A stretch of DNA of 64,000 bases from an uncultured Erythrobacter sp. (GCF_947497915.1 NZ_CANMIJ010000001.1:783501-847500); one strand, 5' to 3'. Shown: positions 8,159 to 17,320, numbered from the stretch's first letter. Translations and numbers: made by a program. The notes: a model not told the origin generated them from the letters alone.

Positions 8159-10585
8159 GTGTCCCCCTCGCTTCCTATTCAAGCCGTACTGCCGGACATT
8201 CGCGGTGCGCTTTCGGCGCGCGGTGCCGCTGTTCTGATTGCGCCTCCCGGGGCCGGTAAGACCACTGCAGTCGCGCCTGCCTTGCTGGGCGAGGATTGGT
8301 GCACGGGGCAGATCATCATTACATCCCCGCGCCGTGTGGCCGCGCGCGCCGCCGCAGAGCGAATGGCCGAAACGCTTGGCGAAAAGCCGGGTGAGACCGT
8401 TGGCTATATGACGCGGCTCGACACAAAAGCGTCTGCGAAAACCCGCATCCTCGTGATCACCGAGGCCATTCTGGTCAATCGGCTGGTCGACGATCCCGAA
8501 TTGCCGGGCGTATCGGCAGTGCTGTTCGATGAAGCGCACGAGCGGCATCTCGACAGCGATTTGGGCCTTGCCTTGGCGCTCGAAACACGCGGAGTGCTGC
8601 GCGAAGACCTGCGTGTGCTTGTTATGTCGGCCACTATAGACGGAACGCGGTTCGCGCAGTTGCTGGGCGATGCTGCACCTGTGATCGAGAGTGAAGGGCG
8701 CAGTTATCCGCTCGAAATCAAATGGCTGGGCAGCAACCCTTCCCAGCGCGTGGAAGATCAGGTGGCGGCGGGCGTAATGGCTGCTTGGCGGGAGCAAGAT
8801 GGTGACATTCTCGCCTTCCTTCCCGGGGTGAGAGAGATCGAGCGGGTTCGTGAGCGGCTTGCGGTGAAATTGCCGGACACGCCTATCCTCCCGCTTCACG
8901 GTCAGATTGAACCAGCAGATCAACGTCTCGCGATTAAGCGTGATCCGGCAGGCCGCAGGCGCATCGTTCTGGCGACGTCGATTGCAGAAACATCACTTAC
9001 GCTCGACGGGGTATCGGTTGTCATTGATAGCGGCCTTTCCCGCCATGCCGAGTTTGACCGGACAGCAGGCACAACCCACCTCGTAACGCGGCGCGCCAGT
9101 CAGGCAGCGGCAACCCAGCGTGCGGGCCGTGCAGCGCGGCAGGGGCCGGGCACAGCCTATCGCCTTTGGGAACAGGCCGGACATGGCGGCAGGCCTGAAT
9201 TCTCTCCGCCGGAAATTGAAACAGCTGACCTCGCACCATTGCTTTTGAAGCTCGCAAAATGGGGCGCGGTTGATCCAGCTTCCCTCGCGTGGCTCGATAA
9301 TCCGCCGAAGGCTTCAGTTGAAACCGGTCAGGCCAGCCTGAAGGCAATGGGCGCACTTGATGGCGATAACCGTATTACGCCTTGGGGGGAAAAAGTCGCA
9401 CAATTGCCGCTTGATCCGGTTTCAGCTGCAGCGATCCTGTTCGGAGCTCGCAGCGGTCAGGCGGAGCCCGTTGCGCAGATTGTTGTCCTGATGCAGGAAC
9501 GCGGGCTGGGCGGCCGCAGTGAAGATTTGATGCAGCGTCTTGCTAGTTGGAAGAACGAGCGCGGCAAGCGGGCGGATGCTGCCCGAAAATTGGCTCAGCG
9601 ATGGGCGAAGCAAGCGGCATCTTTGACTGCGCAAGAGGCCTCACCACTTGGCGATGCAGCGCTCCACCTCGCATTTGCGCGGCCTGATTTCATTGCAAAA
9701 CGCCGGGATGCAAGCGGAGAACAATGGTTGAGCGCAGGGGGACGAGGGTTTCAAATGGATCCGACCTGTCCCTTAGCGCGGGCAGAATGGATCGTGATTG
9801 CCGATGCGCAGGGGCGGGCAAAAGGCGCGCGCATCACAGCAGGCGCGCAATTGTCGCTGACCGATCTCGAACTTGAACTTCATGATCAAGTTGAACAGAT
9901 TTCGGCAGTATTCTGGAATGAAAAGGAAAAACGAGCTGAGGCGCGCTTGGAAAAGCGGCTTGGCGCGATCACCATTTCTAGCGACCCTGACCCAAAACCC
10001 GACGCTTCGCAGCTTGTGGATATACTTGTCGATAAAGCTCTGGAAAGGCTGGGGACGCTGCTGCCCGCAGGGTTCCTTGCGCGGGCGGACTTTGCTGGTG
10101 TCGATGCTTTGAATGAGGCTGCGCTGAAAAACGGGGCCGACCTATGGCTTGCGCCTTTGCTCCATGATCGCCGTGATCTTGATCTTCCTGCGCATCGCTT
10201 TGCCGAAGCGGCCTTGAACCTGCTCGATTGGAACACGCGGCAAGCCTTGGATGATCGTGCGCCGACCAAATTTACCTCTCCAGCTCAGTCAACTCATCTC
10301 ATCGATTATGCAGGTGATGATGCGCCGAGCACCGAGGTCCGTGTACAGGCACTGTTCGGCCTCGATCAGCACCCGATGATCGGCACAACTCCGCTGCTGC
10401 TAAAGCTAACCAGCCCTGCCGGCCGGCCAATTCAATCGACCCGCGATCTGCCCGGTTTCTGGCGCGGAAGCTGGGCAGATGTGGCCAAGGATATGAAGGG
10501 GCGATATCCAAAGCATCGCTGGCCCGAACAACCATGGGTGGAAAAGCCGAGCCTCAAGACGAAAAACGCCTTCAATCGAGGCTAG
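8159..10585 (+). CDS. hrpB: ATP-dependent helicase HrpB
   Basis: An 808-residue DEAH-box RNA helicase-like protein. Motif I is APPGAGKTT (about residue 25), motif II is FDEAHERHLDSD, motif III is MSATIDG, and motif VI is QRAGRAARQGPG. The long C-terminal part carries the HrpB-specific domains, ending in YPKHRWPEQPW, which is diagnostic. The start is GTG at 8159, 8 nt after the ispB stop and preceded by AGAGGGGC. The cellular role of HrpB is poorly defined; a function in RNA processing is assumed by homology to DEAH helicases. Confidence 0.93.
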   Translation: MSPSLPIQAVLPDIRGALSARGAAVLIAPPGAGKTTAVAPALLGEDWCTGQIIITSPRRVAARAAAERMAETLGEKPGETVGYMTRLDTKASAKTRILVITEAILVNRLVDDPELPGVSAVLFDEAHERHLDSDLGLALALETRGVLREDLRVLVMSATIDGTRFAQLLGDAAPVIESEGRSYPLEIKWLGSNPSQRVEDQVAAGVMAAWREQDGDILAFLPGVREIERVRERLAVKLPDTPILPLHGQIEPADQRLAIKRDPAGRRRIVLATSIAETSLTLDGVSVVIDSGLSRHAEFDRTAGTTHLVTRRASQAAATQRAGRAARQGPGTAYRLWEQAGHGGRPEFSPPEIETADLAPLLLKLAKWGAVDPASLAWLDNPPKASVETGQASLKAMGALDGDNRITPWGEKVAQLPLDPVSAAAILFGARSGQAEPVAQIVVLMQERGLGGRSEDLMQRLASWKNERGKRADAARKLAQRWAKQAASLTAQEASPLGDAALHLAFARPDFIAKRRDASGEQWLSAGGRGFQMDPTCPLARAEWIVIADAQGRAKGARITAGAQLSLTDLELELHDQVEQISAVFWNEKEKRAEARLEKRLGAITISSDPDPKPDASQLVDILVDKALERLGTLLPAGFLARADFAGVDALNEAALKNGADLWLAPLLHDRRDLDLPAHRFAEAALNLLDWNTRQALDDRAPTKFTSPAQSTHLIDYAGDDAPSTEVRVQALFGLDQHPMIGTTPLLLKLTSPAGRPIQSTRDLPGFWRGSWADVAKDMKGRYPKHRWPEQPWVEKPSLKTKNAFNRG

Positions 10586-10605
10586 GTTTGGATTACTGGA
10601 TTCCC

Positions 10606-10884
10606 ATGACCGCAAGAATCTATCAGCAACCCAAAAGCGCGATGCAATCGGGCAAGGCCAAAACGGGCACTTGGGTGCTCGAATTTGAACAAAGCGAAGC
10701 GCGCAAGCCCGATCCGCTGATGGGTTGGACCGGCAGCGGCGACACCCAGGCACAGGTGAAGCTGGATTTCCCGACTAAAGATGCGGCGAAAGACTACGCC
10801 GACAAACACGGGATTACAGCGCGGGTCCATGCGACACCGCCAAAATCGCTTAAGCTTCAGGCATACGCCGACAACTTCAGGTAG
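10606..10884 (+). CDS. ETC complex I subunit, NDUFS4-like
   Basis: A 92-residue protein of the ETC complex I subunit conserved-region family (NDUFS4/AQDQ homologue), an accessory subunit of alphaproteobacterial and mitochondrial NADH:ubiquinone oxidoreductase. Typical elements are ARIYQQPKSAMQSGK at the N-terminus, WVLEFE, the PLMGWTGSGDT loop and LDFPTKDAAKDYADKHG. The start at 10606 gives the usual length; an in-frame upstream ATG at 10534 lies inside hrpB. The gene immediately precedes the SRP RNA gene. Confidence 0.9.
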   Translation: MTARIYQQPKSAMQSGKAKTGTWVLEFEQSEARKPDPLMGWTGSGDTQAQVKLDFPTKDAAKDYADKHGITARVHATPPKSLKLQAYADNFR

Positions 10885-10949
10885 GTCAAAGCAGGCTGCA
10901 CTGGAATTCCGGTGTTGAATTCTCAATCAATGCCCGCCATATGCGCCAC

Positions 10950-11040
10950 CGGGAGTCGGGTGGACGTTTGCGTTCGCTCACCGGGTCAGGTCCGGAAGGA
11001 AGCAGCCCAGGTGAATTGCGGCGGGTCGCTCGGCTCCTTT
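10950..11040 (+). ncRNA. ffs: Signal recognition particle RNA (4.5S type)
   Basis: The SRP domain IV core is unmistakable: GGTCAGGTCCGGAAGGAAGC at about 10985-11004, followed by AGCCC. Flanking arms pair: GGAGTC near 10952-10957 with GGCTCC at 11032-11037. A short T run follows (CTCCTTTTTC), which acts as the terminator. The size of about 90 nt matches the bacterial small SRP RNA. Its partner receptor gene ftsY is at 50894-51817. The exact 5' end is estimated from pairing. Confidence 0.92.
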
Positions 11041-11057
11041 TTCAAACAGATGCAGGT

Positions 11058-11642
11058 TTATTCCGATGCGCCGCGCGCCTGCGCTTCGCGCCGATAGGCA
11101 GCGTAGCGTTCCCATCGTTTGAGCAGCGGCATGCTCATCAAATCTTCTCTCTGGCAGTAAAGCGAGGTGGTTTCGCTGCCTCCATCGGCCAGCAGCCACA
11201 GGCGCGTTTCTTTTCCGTCCACGGTCACATCCTTGAAAAAGCGGTATCCGGCTTGGGCTTGGATCAGAGGATCTTCGTGGGTGAACCGCGTCCAGCCTGC
11301 TGGTTTGGCAATCGACTGGATGTGAGAGGCGAGCGCCGATGAATTTAGGTTATCACTCGTTGCCCCTTCATAACGCAAAGTGTTGATGATGGTGCCATAT
11401 GGTTGGGCCCACCGTTCGAAAGTCTCAAACGGGCCCACCGCTGGGTTAAGCGCCCAGGTTTTTGTCGACCATTCATTAACGGCAATCGGCTTGGCCTCGA
11501 TTGCGTCTTCGGAAAACGGGCCAGCCAACCCGCCGCTTGCTGAACACATGGCATTGAGCTTTTCCGCGCCGATGTCTGACAATGGCGGGGTCTGTGCAGG
11601 TGTGAGCGTGAGGATGAGCAATGCGCCGATCATTGATTTCAC
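11058..11642 (-). CDS. Exported protein of unknown function
   Basis: A 194-residue protein with a short signal peptide (MKSMIGALLILTLTPAQT). Two cysteines in the mature part (in NAMCSASG and SLYCQRED) could form a disulfide. The C-terminus is basic and helical (LKRWERYAAYRREAQARG). The central part, WTRFTHEDPLIQAQAGYRFF then GKETRLWLLADGG, looks like a small alpha/beta domain, but I do not recognise the family. It is transcribed towards the SRP RNA gene. Confidence 0.65.
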   Translation of the reverse strand: MKSMIGALLILTLTPAQTPPLSDIGAEKLNAMCSASGGLAGPFSEDAIEAKPIAVNEWSTKTWALNPAVGPFETFERWAQPYGTIINTLRYEGATSDNLNSSALASHIQSIAKPAGWTRFTHEDPLIQAQAGYRFFKDVTVDGKETRLWLLADGGSETTSLYCQREDLMSMPLLKRWERYAAYRREAQARGASE

Positions 11643-11719
11643 CTAAAATGAGAGCTTGTCCGGTAAAAAATCTCTAGCCCCTTCGACAAGAGAACTACCC
11701 TATCCTAGAGTGTCAGTCG

Positions 11720-13555
11720 ATGAACGATTCTGATCAAGATCTGCCTCAGGGCGAGGAAGAGAACACTCCTAGCGCGGCCGAATTGGAGGCTGCCGGGCAG
11801 AATTCGATGTTTGGCGATCCAGCGCCGAGCGCGGAGGCAGCGGATAAGCCTGCGGGAGTGGCGCCTGCATCTGCCGCGGAGCCTGTGGCGGCGACCTCGG
11901 AAGCCCCGAAAACGGCCGAGGTGGATACAAACCAGCCATACCGTGTCCTGGCCCGCAAATATCGTCCGCAGACTTTTTCCGAACTGATCGGGCAAGAGCC
12001 GATGGTCCGCACGCTCGCCAATGCGATTGAACGTGACCGGCTGGCCCACGCGTTTTTGATGACCGGTGTTCGCGGGGTCGGCAAAACCTCAACCGCGCGT
12101 CTTATTGCCAAAGCGCTAAATTGTATCGGCACGGATGGGGAGGGCGGCCCGACGATTGATCCATGCGGGCAATGTGAACCGTGCACCGCCATTGCCGAAG
12201 GCCGGCATATCGACGTGATCGAGATGGATGCAGCCTCGCATACCGGCGTGGACGATGTCCGCGAGATAATCGAACAGGTTCGGTATGCTGCGGTTTCTGC
12301 GCGGTACAAGATCTATATAATCGATGAAGTCCATATGCTGTCGCGCAACGCTTTCAACGCGCTGCTCAAGACGCTGGAAGAGCCGCCCGCGCATGTGAAA
12401 TTCCTATTCGCCACTACCGAAGTTGAAAAACTTCCGGTGACGGTGCTCAGCCGAACGCAGCGATTTGATTTGCGGCGTATCCCGTCTGACTTGTTGGCTT
12501 CGCATTTCGGCAAGGTTTGCGGGCTTGAAGGCGTGGATGCCGAGGATGAGGCGCTGCGGATCATCGCGTCTGCCGCCGAAGGGTCCGTTCGCGACGGCCT
12601 GTCGATTCTGGATCAGGCGATTGCCCACGCGGATCTTGATGAGGACAGCAAGGTTACAGCGCAGCGTGTTCAGGACATGCTCGGCCTCGCCGACAAAAGC
12701 GCGCAGCGGCTTCTGCTTGGCCATCTGCTCGAAGGGGATGCGAAGGCGCTGCTTGCTGCGATTGATGAACAATATTCACTAGGCGTCGAGCCGCTCGCTT
12801 TGATGCGTTCGCTGATGGATATCGTCCATAAAATCACAGTCGCGCAGGTTTCCGGCGCGGAGCCTGATGCGCCGAGTGAAGAAGAGCGTGCGGCGCTGGG
12901 TGAATTCGCAGCGAAGCTTGGTGCGGGTGAATTGCACCGGCTTTGGCAATTGCTGCTCAAGGGCCACGATGAAGTGCGTCAAGCGCCAGATCCGCTGGTT
13001 TCAGTGCAAATGGCGCTGCTTCGCGTGCTGCATGCATGCGAGCTACCTGATCCGGGTAAGCTGGCGAAACGGATTGAAGAACTTGCGAGTAGCGCGCCCA
13101 CGCAAGCGGCCAGCGCTCCTGAAAGCGGCGGCGGAGCGCCAAGCGCTGCGGCCGCGCCGCAGGCAGGCAGTGCGCTCGATTGGGCCGCTTTGGTCGATGA
13201 GGTTGACCGGTCTGGCCGCATGCATGTCGCTGAACTTATGCGGAGCCGTGTTCGCGTGATCGAACTTGGCCCGGACAAGCTGATATTTGAGCAAGCCGAT
13301 AACTTCCCCGACGATCCCGGTCCCGAAATCCGCGATGCCCTGTTCCAGATCAAGAACCGTCGTTGGTTGGTCGAAAAGGGCACCGGCGATGCACAGCCGA
13401 CGCTTAGGGAAGTTGAACAGACCAACGCCAATGCCGCGCGTGACCGCATCTTGTCTGATCCACTGGTGAAGGCCACATTGGAAGCATTCCCCGATGCCGA
13501 GTTGATCGAAGCTGACGGAAAAGTCGCCCGCGCGGCGGGCAGCAAATGGAATTGA
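11720..13555 (+). CDS. dnaX: DNA polymerase III subunit gamma/tau
   Basis: A 611-residue clamp-loader ATPase. An acidic 70-residue N-terminal extension precedes the conserved YRVLARKYRPQTFSELIGQE. Walker A is GVRGVGKTSTARL, the zinc ligands are in NCIGT...CGQCEPC, Walker B is IIDEVHML, and the SRC-like arginine-finger segment is VLSRTQRFDL. A Pro/Ala/Gly-rich linker near residue 460 leads into a tau-like C-terminal domain. I saw no obvious A-rich slippery site for a gamma product. It is followed 14 nt later by ybaB, the usual order, but recR does not follow. Confidence 0.95.
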   Translation: MNDSDQDLPQGEEENTPSAAELEAAGQNSMFGDPAPSAEAADKPAGVAPASAAEPVAATSEAPKTAEVDTNQPYRVLARKYRPQTFSELIGQEPMVRTLANAIERDRLAHAFLMTGVRGVGKTSTARLIAKALNCIGTDGEGGPTIDPCGQCEPCTAIAEGRHIDVIEMDAASHTGVDDVREIIEQVRYAAVSARYKIYIIDEVHMLSRNAFNALLKTLEEPPAHVKFLFATTEVEKLPVTVLSRTQRFDLRRIPSDLLASHFGKVCGLEGVDAEDEALRIIASAAEGSVRDGLSILDQAIAHADLDEDSKVTAQRVQDMLGLADKSAQRLLLGHLLEGDAKALLAAIDEQYSLGVEPLALMRSLMDIVHKITVAQVSGAEPDAPSEEERAALGEFAAKLGAGELHRLWQLLLKGHDEVRQAPDPLVSVQMALLRVLHACELPDPGKLAKRIEELASSAPTQAASAPESGGGAPSAAAAPQAGSALDWAALVDEVDRSGRMHVAELMRSRVRVIELGPDKLIFEQADNFPDDPGPEIRDALFQIKNRRWLVEKGTGDAQPTLREVEQTNANAARDRILSDPLVKATLEAFPDAELIEADGKVARAAGSKWN

Positions 13556-13568
13556 TGGAGTACCCCCG

Positions 13569-13910
13569 ATGAAATCGATGGAAGAAATGATGCAGGCGGC
13601 GCAGAAAGCCGCCGAGACGATCCAGACCCAAATGAGCGACATGCAGGTGAAGCTCGACAATATCGAAGTCGAAGGCACCGCTGGCGGTGATCTGGTGAAG
13701 GTTCGCGCCACTGCGAAAGGCCGCATCCTTGGCGTGTCGATCGACGACAGCCTGATGAAGCTTGAAGAGAAGCATATGGTCGAAGATCTCGTAACAGCTG
13801 CGTTCAATGCCGCTCGCGACAAGGCAGATCGCGTTTCCGAAGAGCAGATGAAGGAAATGCAAGGCGGAATGGGCCTGCCACCGGGCTTTAACCTGCCGGG
13901 CATGGGCTAA
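13569..13910 (+). CDS. YbaB/EbfC nucleoid-associated protein
   Basis: A 113-residue protein of the YbaB/EbfC family, a small dimeric DNA-binding protein. It starts with a coiled-coil helix (MKSMEEMMQAAQKAAETIQT), has the strands VEGTAGGDLVKVRATAKG, and ends with a Gly/Met/Pro-rich tail. It lies 13 nt after dnaX with a GGAG Shine-Dalgarno and is almost certainly co-transcribed. recR, which usually completes this operon, is absent; a 2OG oxygenase gene follows instead. Confidence 0.93.
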   Translation: MKSMEEMMQAAQKAAETIQTQMSDMQVKLDNIEVEGTAGGDLVKVRATAKGRILGVSIDDSLMKLEEKHMVEDLVTAAFNAARDKADRVSEEQMKEMQGGMGLPPGFNLPGMG

Positions 13911-13927
13911 ACCGGAGAAGGCGCGGG

Positions 13928-14665
13928 GTGTCGGGCAAGAAATTTGAGCCGAATGTCGGCGGCGGTCTTCCCGGTCTTGGCGCGCGCGCTTTAACTCCCA
14001 CAGTTTTGCCGGGAATGTCGGGCGGCCTAGGCGCGCCTGCGCCAAAGCTTGCTTCCCAACCAAAGCCGGAAAACGCTGTTCGCCATGCGCGCAGCCTAAA
14101 CGGCAAGCCGATCGGGCTGGTACCGGACTTTATCAGCGAGTCCGAACGCGTATTGCTGTATAATTACGCGAAACAGGCAGATGCTCCTTGGGAAACCACT
14201 CTGGCATCGGACGATGTCTGGCATGGGCGGCTCATCAATCCGCGTTCGATGTCACCTAACGTACTCCGACTGATGGAGAAAATTCGCAAGCGTACGGTCG
14301 CGCATATCAAGGCGGACTATGACATCACAGATCCAGTGTATGCCGATACGTTGCAGTTGGTGCGGTGGAGGCCGGGTGACAATCAAAAAGCTCACGCGGA
14401 TTGCGAGGAACCCAATGGCAAGCCCAATGCCACACCTTGGCGTGCATTCGCATCGATCATTTATTTGAACGACGAATATACTGGTGGTGGAATATATTTC
14501 CCTGATCGCAAACTTAGACCGCAGATCAAGCCGCGCACACTGGCGTATTTTCCTTCGACCAACCAATATCGGCACGGGGTCGAGGCGATTTCATCTGGGC
14601 TGCGGTATACGATGAGCTGTTTTTACACGTTCGATGCCCGGCGGCACGACGGCTATCCAGTCTAA
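13928..14665 (+). CDS. 2OG-Fe(II) oxygenase (prolyl 4-hydroxylase-like)
   Basis: A 245-residue dioxygenase of the prolyl 4-hydroxylase alpha-subunit-like group. The iron ligands are the His and Asp of KAHADCEE and a distal His in YRHGVEAI, followed by the Arg of GLRYTMSCFYT that binds 2-oxoglutarate. IYLNDEYTGGGIYFPD is the conserved central strand pair. The GTG start at 13928 follows GGAGAAGGC, 17 nt after the ybaB stop. The substrate is unknown; protein or small-molecule hydroxylation are both possible. A second, distinct enzyme of the superfamily is at 37316-37948. Confidence 0.85.
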   Translation: MSGKKFEPNVGGGLPGLGARALTPTVLPGMSGGLGAPAPKLASQPKPENAVRHARSLNGKPIGLVPDFISESERVLLYNYAKQADAPWETTLASDDVWHGRLINPRSMSPNVLRLMEKIRKRTVAHIKADYDITDPVYADTLQLVRWRPGDNQKAHADCEEPNGKPNATPWRAFASIIYLNDEYTGGGIYFPDRKLRPQIKPRTLAYFPSTNQYRHGVEAISSGLRYTMSCFYTFDARRHDGYPV

Positions 14666-14770
14666 AGCCCGTTGATCGCGATCTATTCGCGGTCATCCAC
14701 ACGCAATTGCACCTCGCGCGTTGCACGGCGCGGATAGGCTACCCATATCCTTCATCAAAGGAGCGCCCAA

Positions 14771-14791
14771 ATGGCGCCCATGGACATATGA
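14771..14791 (+). other. Six-codon mini-ORF overlapping lon start
   Basis: Reads M-A-P-M-D-I-stop. Its ATG is 5 nt after the only good Shine-Dalgarno in the region, and its TGA overlaps the first lon codon (ATATGAATATG). This geometry allows termination-reinitiation coupling. It could equally be coincidental. Confidence 0.35.
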
Positions 14792-17205
14792 ATATGACAC
14801 AGCAATTCCCTCTTCTTCCGCTGCGCGACATCGTCGTTTTCCCCGGCATGGTCGTCCCGCTTTTCGTAGGCCGCGACAAATCGGTTGCCGCTCTCGAAGC
14901 GGCTATGGAGGCCAGCAAAGACATCTTTCTGCTCGCGCAGCTTGATCCGGGCCGCGATGATCCGGAAGGCGACGATCTGTACGATGTGGGCGTCGTTGCC
15001 CAAGTGCTTCAGATGCTGAAATTGCCCGATGGCACCGTGCGCGTCATGGTAGAAGGGGCGCACCGGGCCAAACTTTCGGGAATGCGCCCCGAAGGCGATT
15101 ATGTTCTTGCAGACGTCGACTTGCTTGAGCCGGAAACCGTAGCGGGCAGCGAAGTCACGGCTTTGATGCGTCAAGTTAGCGAGCAATTCACTGAGTACAC
15201 AAAGCTCAACAAGAAGATGGGCGATGATACGACCGTTGAACTGGGTGATGTCGATGACGCAGGCCAATTGGGCGATATGATCGCGGCGGCTCTCAATGCG
15301 AAAGTTTCGGACAAGCAATCGCTTCTGACTGAAGCGAATCCATTGAAGCGGCTTGAGCGGGTGATGGCCTTTATGGAAGGCGAACTTTCCGTACTGCAGG
15401 TCGAAAAGAAAATTCGCGGCCGTGTGAAACGCCAGATGGAGAAAACCCAGCGCGAATATTACCTCAATGAACAGCTTAAAGCGATCCAAAGCGAGCTGGG
15501 CGGCAGTGAGGGCGAAGACGGCGATGAGATCGCAGAATTGACCGAAAAGATCGAAAAAACCAAGCTGTCCAAAGAAGCCAAATCTAAAGCAGTTGCGGAG
15601 CTGAAAAAGCTCAAGGGCATGCAGCCCATGAGCGCCGAGGCGACTGTGGTGCGCAACTATCTCGACATTCTGCTCGGCCTGCCGTGGGGCAAGAAATCCA
15701 AGGTCAAAAAAGACATCGGTAAGGCGCAGGAAATCCTCGATGCCGATCATTACGGGCTGGAAAAAGTCAAAGACCGGATCATCGAGTATCTCGCCGTTCA
15801 GGCGCGCACTAATAAGCTGAAGGGGCCGATTCTGTGCCTCGTCGGCCCTCCCGGTGTCGGCAAAACTTCGCTGGGCAAGAGCATTGCCAAAGCGACGGGC
15901 CGCGAGTTCGTGCGCCAGTCACTCGGCGGTGTGCGCGATGAAGCCGAAATTCGCGGCCATCGCCGCACGTATATCGGCTCCATGCCGGGCAAGATTGTGA
16001 GCAACCTCAAGAAAGCAGGCACCAGCAATCCGCTCTTCCTGCTCGATGAGATTGACAAGCTTGGTCAGGATTTTCGCGGCGATCCGGCATCGGCGCTGCT
16101 CGAAGTGCTCGACCCGGAACAGAACGACAAATTCCAAGACCACTATCTCGAACTCGACCTAAACCTGTCCGACATCATGTTCGTCACGACGGCGAACAGT
16201 CTTGATCTGCCCCAACCGCTGCTCGACCGGATGGAGATCATCCGTCTGGAGGGATATACCGAGGATGAGAAGGTTGAGATCGCGACACGCCACTTGCTCG
16301 ACAAGCAAGTTGAACAGCACGGTTTGAAGCCGGAAGAGTTTGAGCTGACCGAAGACGGTCTGCGCGATCTTATCCGCTATTACACGCGTGAGGCGGGTGT
16401 CCGCACGTTGGAGCGTGAAATCGCGCGTCTTGCCCGCAAGAGTCTGCGCAAAATCCTTGAGAAAGAGGCAACAAGCATTCGCATCACGCCGGAAAATCTC
16501 GGCGAGTTTGCAGGAGTGCGCAAATTCAAACACGGGATGAGCGAAGACGAAGCGCAGGTCGGCGCTGTCACAGGCCTCGCCTGGACATCGGTCGGCGGTG
16601 AATTGCTGACCATTGAAAGCGTCACTACGCCGGGCAAAGGCGAGGTCAAAACCACTGGTAAGCTGGGTGAGGTGATGAACGAATCCATCGCAGCGGCATT
16701 CAGTTTCGTGAAGGCGCGCGCTCCCGCATATGGAATTAAGCCATCGCTGTTCCAGCGTAAAAATGTGCACATCCACTTGCCCGAAGGTGCAGTGCCCAAG
16801 GACGGCCCTAGCGCCGGTATCGGCATGGTCACTTCGATCGTTTCGACGCTGACTGGCACACCTGTTCGCCCGGACATTGCGATGACTGGCGAAGTGACGC
16901 TGCGCGGCCGCGTGTTGCCAATCGGCGGGCTCAAGGAAAAGCTACTGGCGGCGCTGCGTGGCGGCATCACAACCGTTCTGATCCCCGAAGACAACGTCAA
17001 AGATCTGGCAGAGATTCCGGTCAATGTGAAAGAGGCGTTGGAGATTATTCCGGTTAGCCATGTCGACACAGTTTTGGAGCATGCATTGACTGATATGCCG
17101 GCTCCGATTGAGTGGACTGAGGCCGATGATCTGGCATCGCAACCGGGTGGCCAGTCGGCTGGCGGAAACGGGCCGACCGGTTCGGACGTGCCAACGGCGC
17201 ATTGA
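14788..17205 (+). CDS. lon: ATP-dependent Lon protease
   Basis: An 805-residue cytoplasmic serine protease that degrades misfolded and regulatory proteins. The N-terminal LON domain begins FPLLPLRDIVVFPGM. The AAA+ module has Walker A GPPGVGKTSLGKS (about residue 356) and Walker B FLLDEIDKLG. The protease domain shows the catalytic Ser in PKDGPSAGIGM and the Lys in GGLKEKLLAA. ATG 14788 (MNMTQQFP) or 14794 is the start by homology. The best Shine-Dalgarno (AAAGGAGCG, 14757-14765) instead fits an out-of-frame ATG at 14771 that opens a six-codon ORF ending across the lon ATG. Confidence 0.95.
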   Translation: MNMTQQFPLLPLRDIVVFPGMVVPLFVGRDKSVAALEAAMEASKDIFLLAQLDPGRDDPEGDDLYDVGVVAQVLQMLKLPDGTVRVMVEGAHRAKLSGMRPEGDYVLADVDLLEPETVAGSEVTALMRQVSEQFTEYTKLNKKMGDDTTVELGDVDDAGQLGDMIAAALNAKVSDKQSLLTEANPLKRLERVMAFMEGELSVLQVEKKIRGRVKRQMEKTQREYYLNEQLKAIQSELGGSEGEDGDEIAELTEKIEKTKLSKEAKSKAVAELKKLKGMQPMSAEATVVRNYLDILLGLPWGKKSKVKKDIGKAQEILDADHYGLEKVKDRIIEYLAVQARTNKLKGPILCLVGPPGVGKTSLGKSIAKATGREFVRQSLGGVRDEAEIRGHRRTYIGSMPGKIVSNLKKAGTSNPLFLLDEIDKLGQDFRGDPASALLEVLDPEQNDKFQDHYLELDLNLSDIMFVTTANSLDLPQPLLDRMEIIRLEGYTEDEKVEIATRHLLDKQVEQHGLKPEEFELTEDGLRDLIRYYTREAGVRTLEREIARLARKSLRKILEKEATSIRITPENLGEFAGVRKFKHGMSEDEAQVGAVTGLAWTSVGGELLTIESVTTPGKGEVKTTGKLGEVMNESIAAAFSFVKARAPAYGIKPSLFQRKNVHIHLPEGAVPKDGPSAGIGMVTSIVSTLTGTPVRPDIAMTGEVTLRGRVLPIGGLKEKLLAALRGGITTVLIPEDNVKDLAEIPVNVKEALEIIPVSHVDTVLEHALTDMPAPIEWTEADDLASQPGGQSAGGNGPTGSDVPTAH

Positions 17206-17209
17206 TGCG

Positions 17210-17320
17210 CTAGGACGCGGCCAGCGTGTCGCGAATCGAAGCCGGGTCGCACCAGCTCACCAAAGGTGGCACGTGTTGCTGAACGGGAGTCGCGACTGCG
17301 AAGGCCTCGGCCTGCCGCAT
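17210..17320 (-). CDS. Possible small protein, antisense side of lon-hup gap
   Basis: A 36-codon ORF that fills most of the 278-nt gap between lon and hup. The product starts MRQAEAFAVATPVQQH and ends SWCDPASIRDTLAAS. It reads like protein rather than noise: the frame continues upstream of the ATG with a plausible helix (AEKRAFYILIEKMRQ) to an in-frame stop about 66 nt before the ATG, allowing a CTG or TTG start and up to about 54 residues. The ATG has only a weak GAG at close range. It could be a gene, a gene remnant, or chance. Confidence 0.35.
   Translation of the reverse strand: MRQAEAFAVATPVQQHVPPLVSWCDPASIRDTLAAS

Noticed and set aside
11720-13555. Programmed frameshift site in dnaX producing gamma
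   Set aside because: I looked for an A-rich slippery heptamer after the ATPase domain and found none convincing.
14666-14700. Inverted repeat TGATCGCG...CGCGGTCA after the first 2OG oxygenase as a terminator
   Set aside because: An 8-bp stem including a G-T pair with no T run; may slow transcription but is weak evidence.
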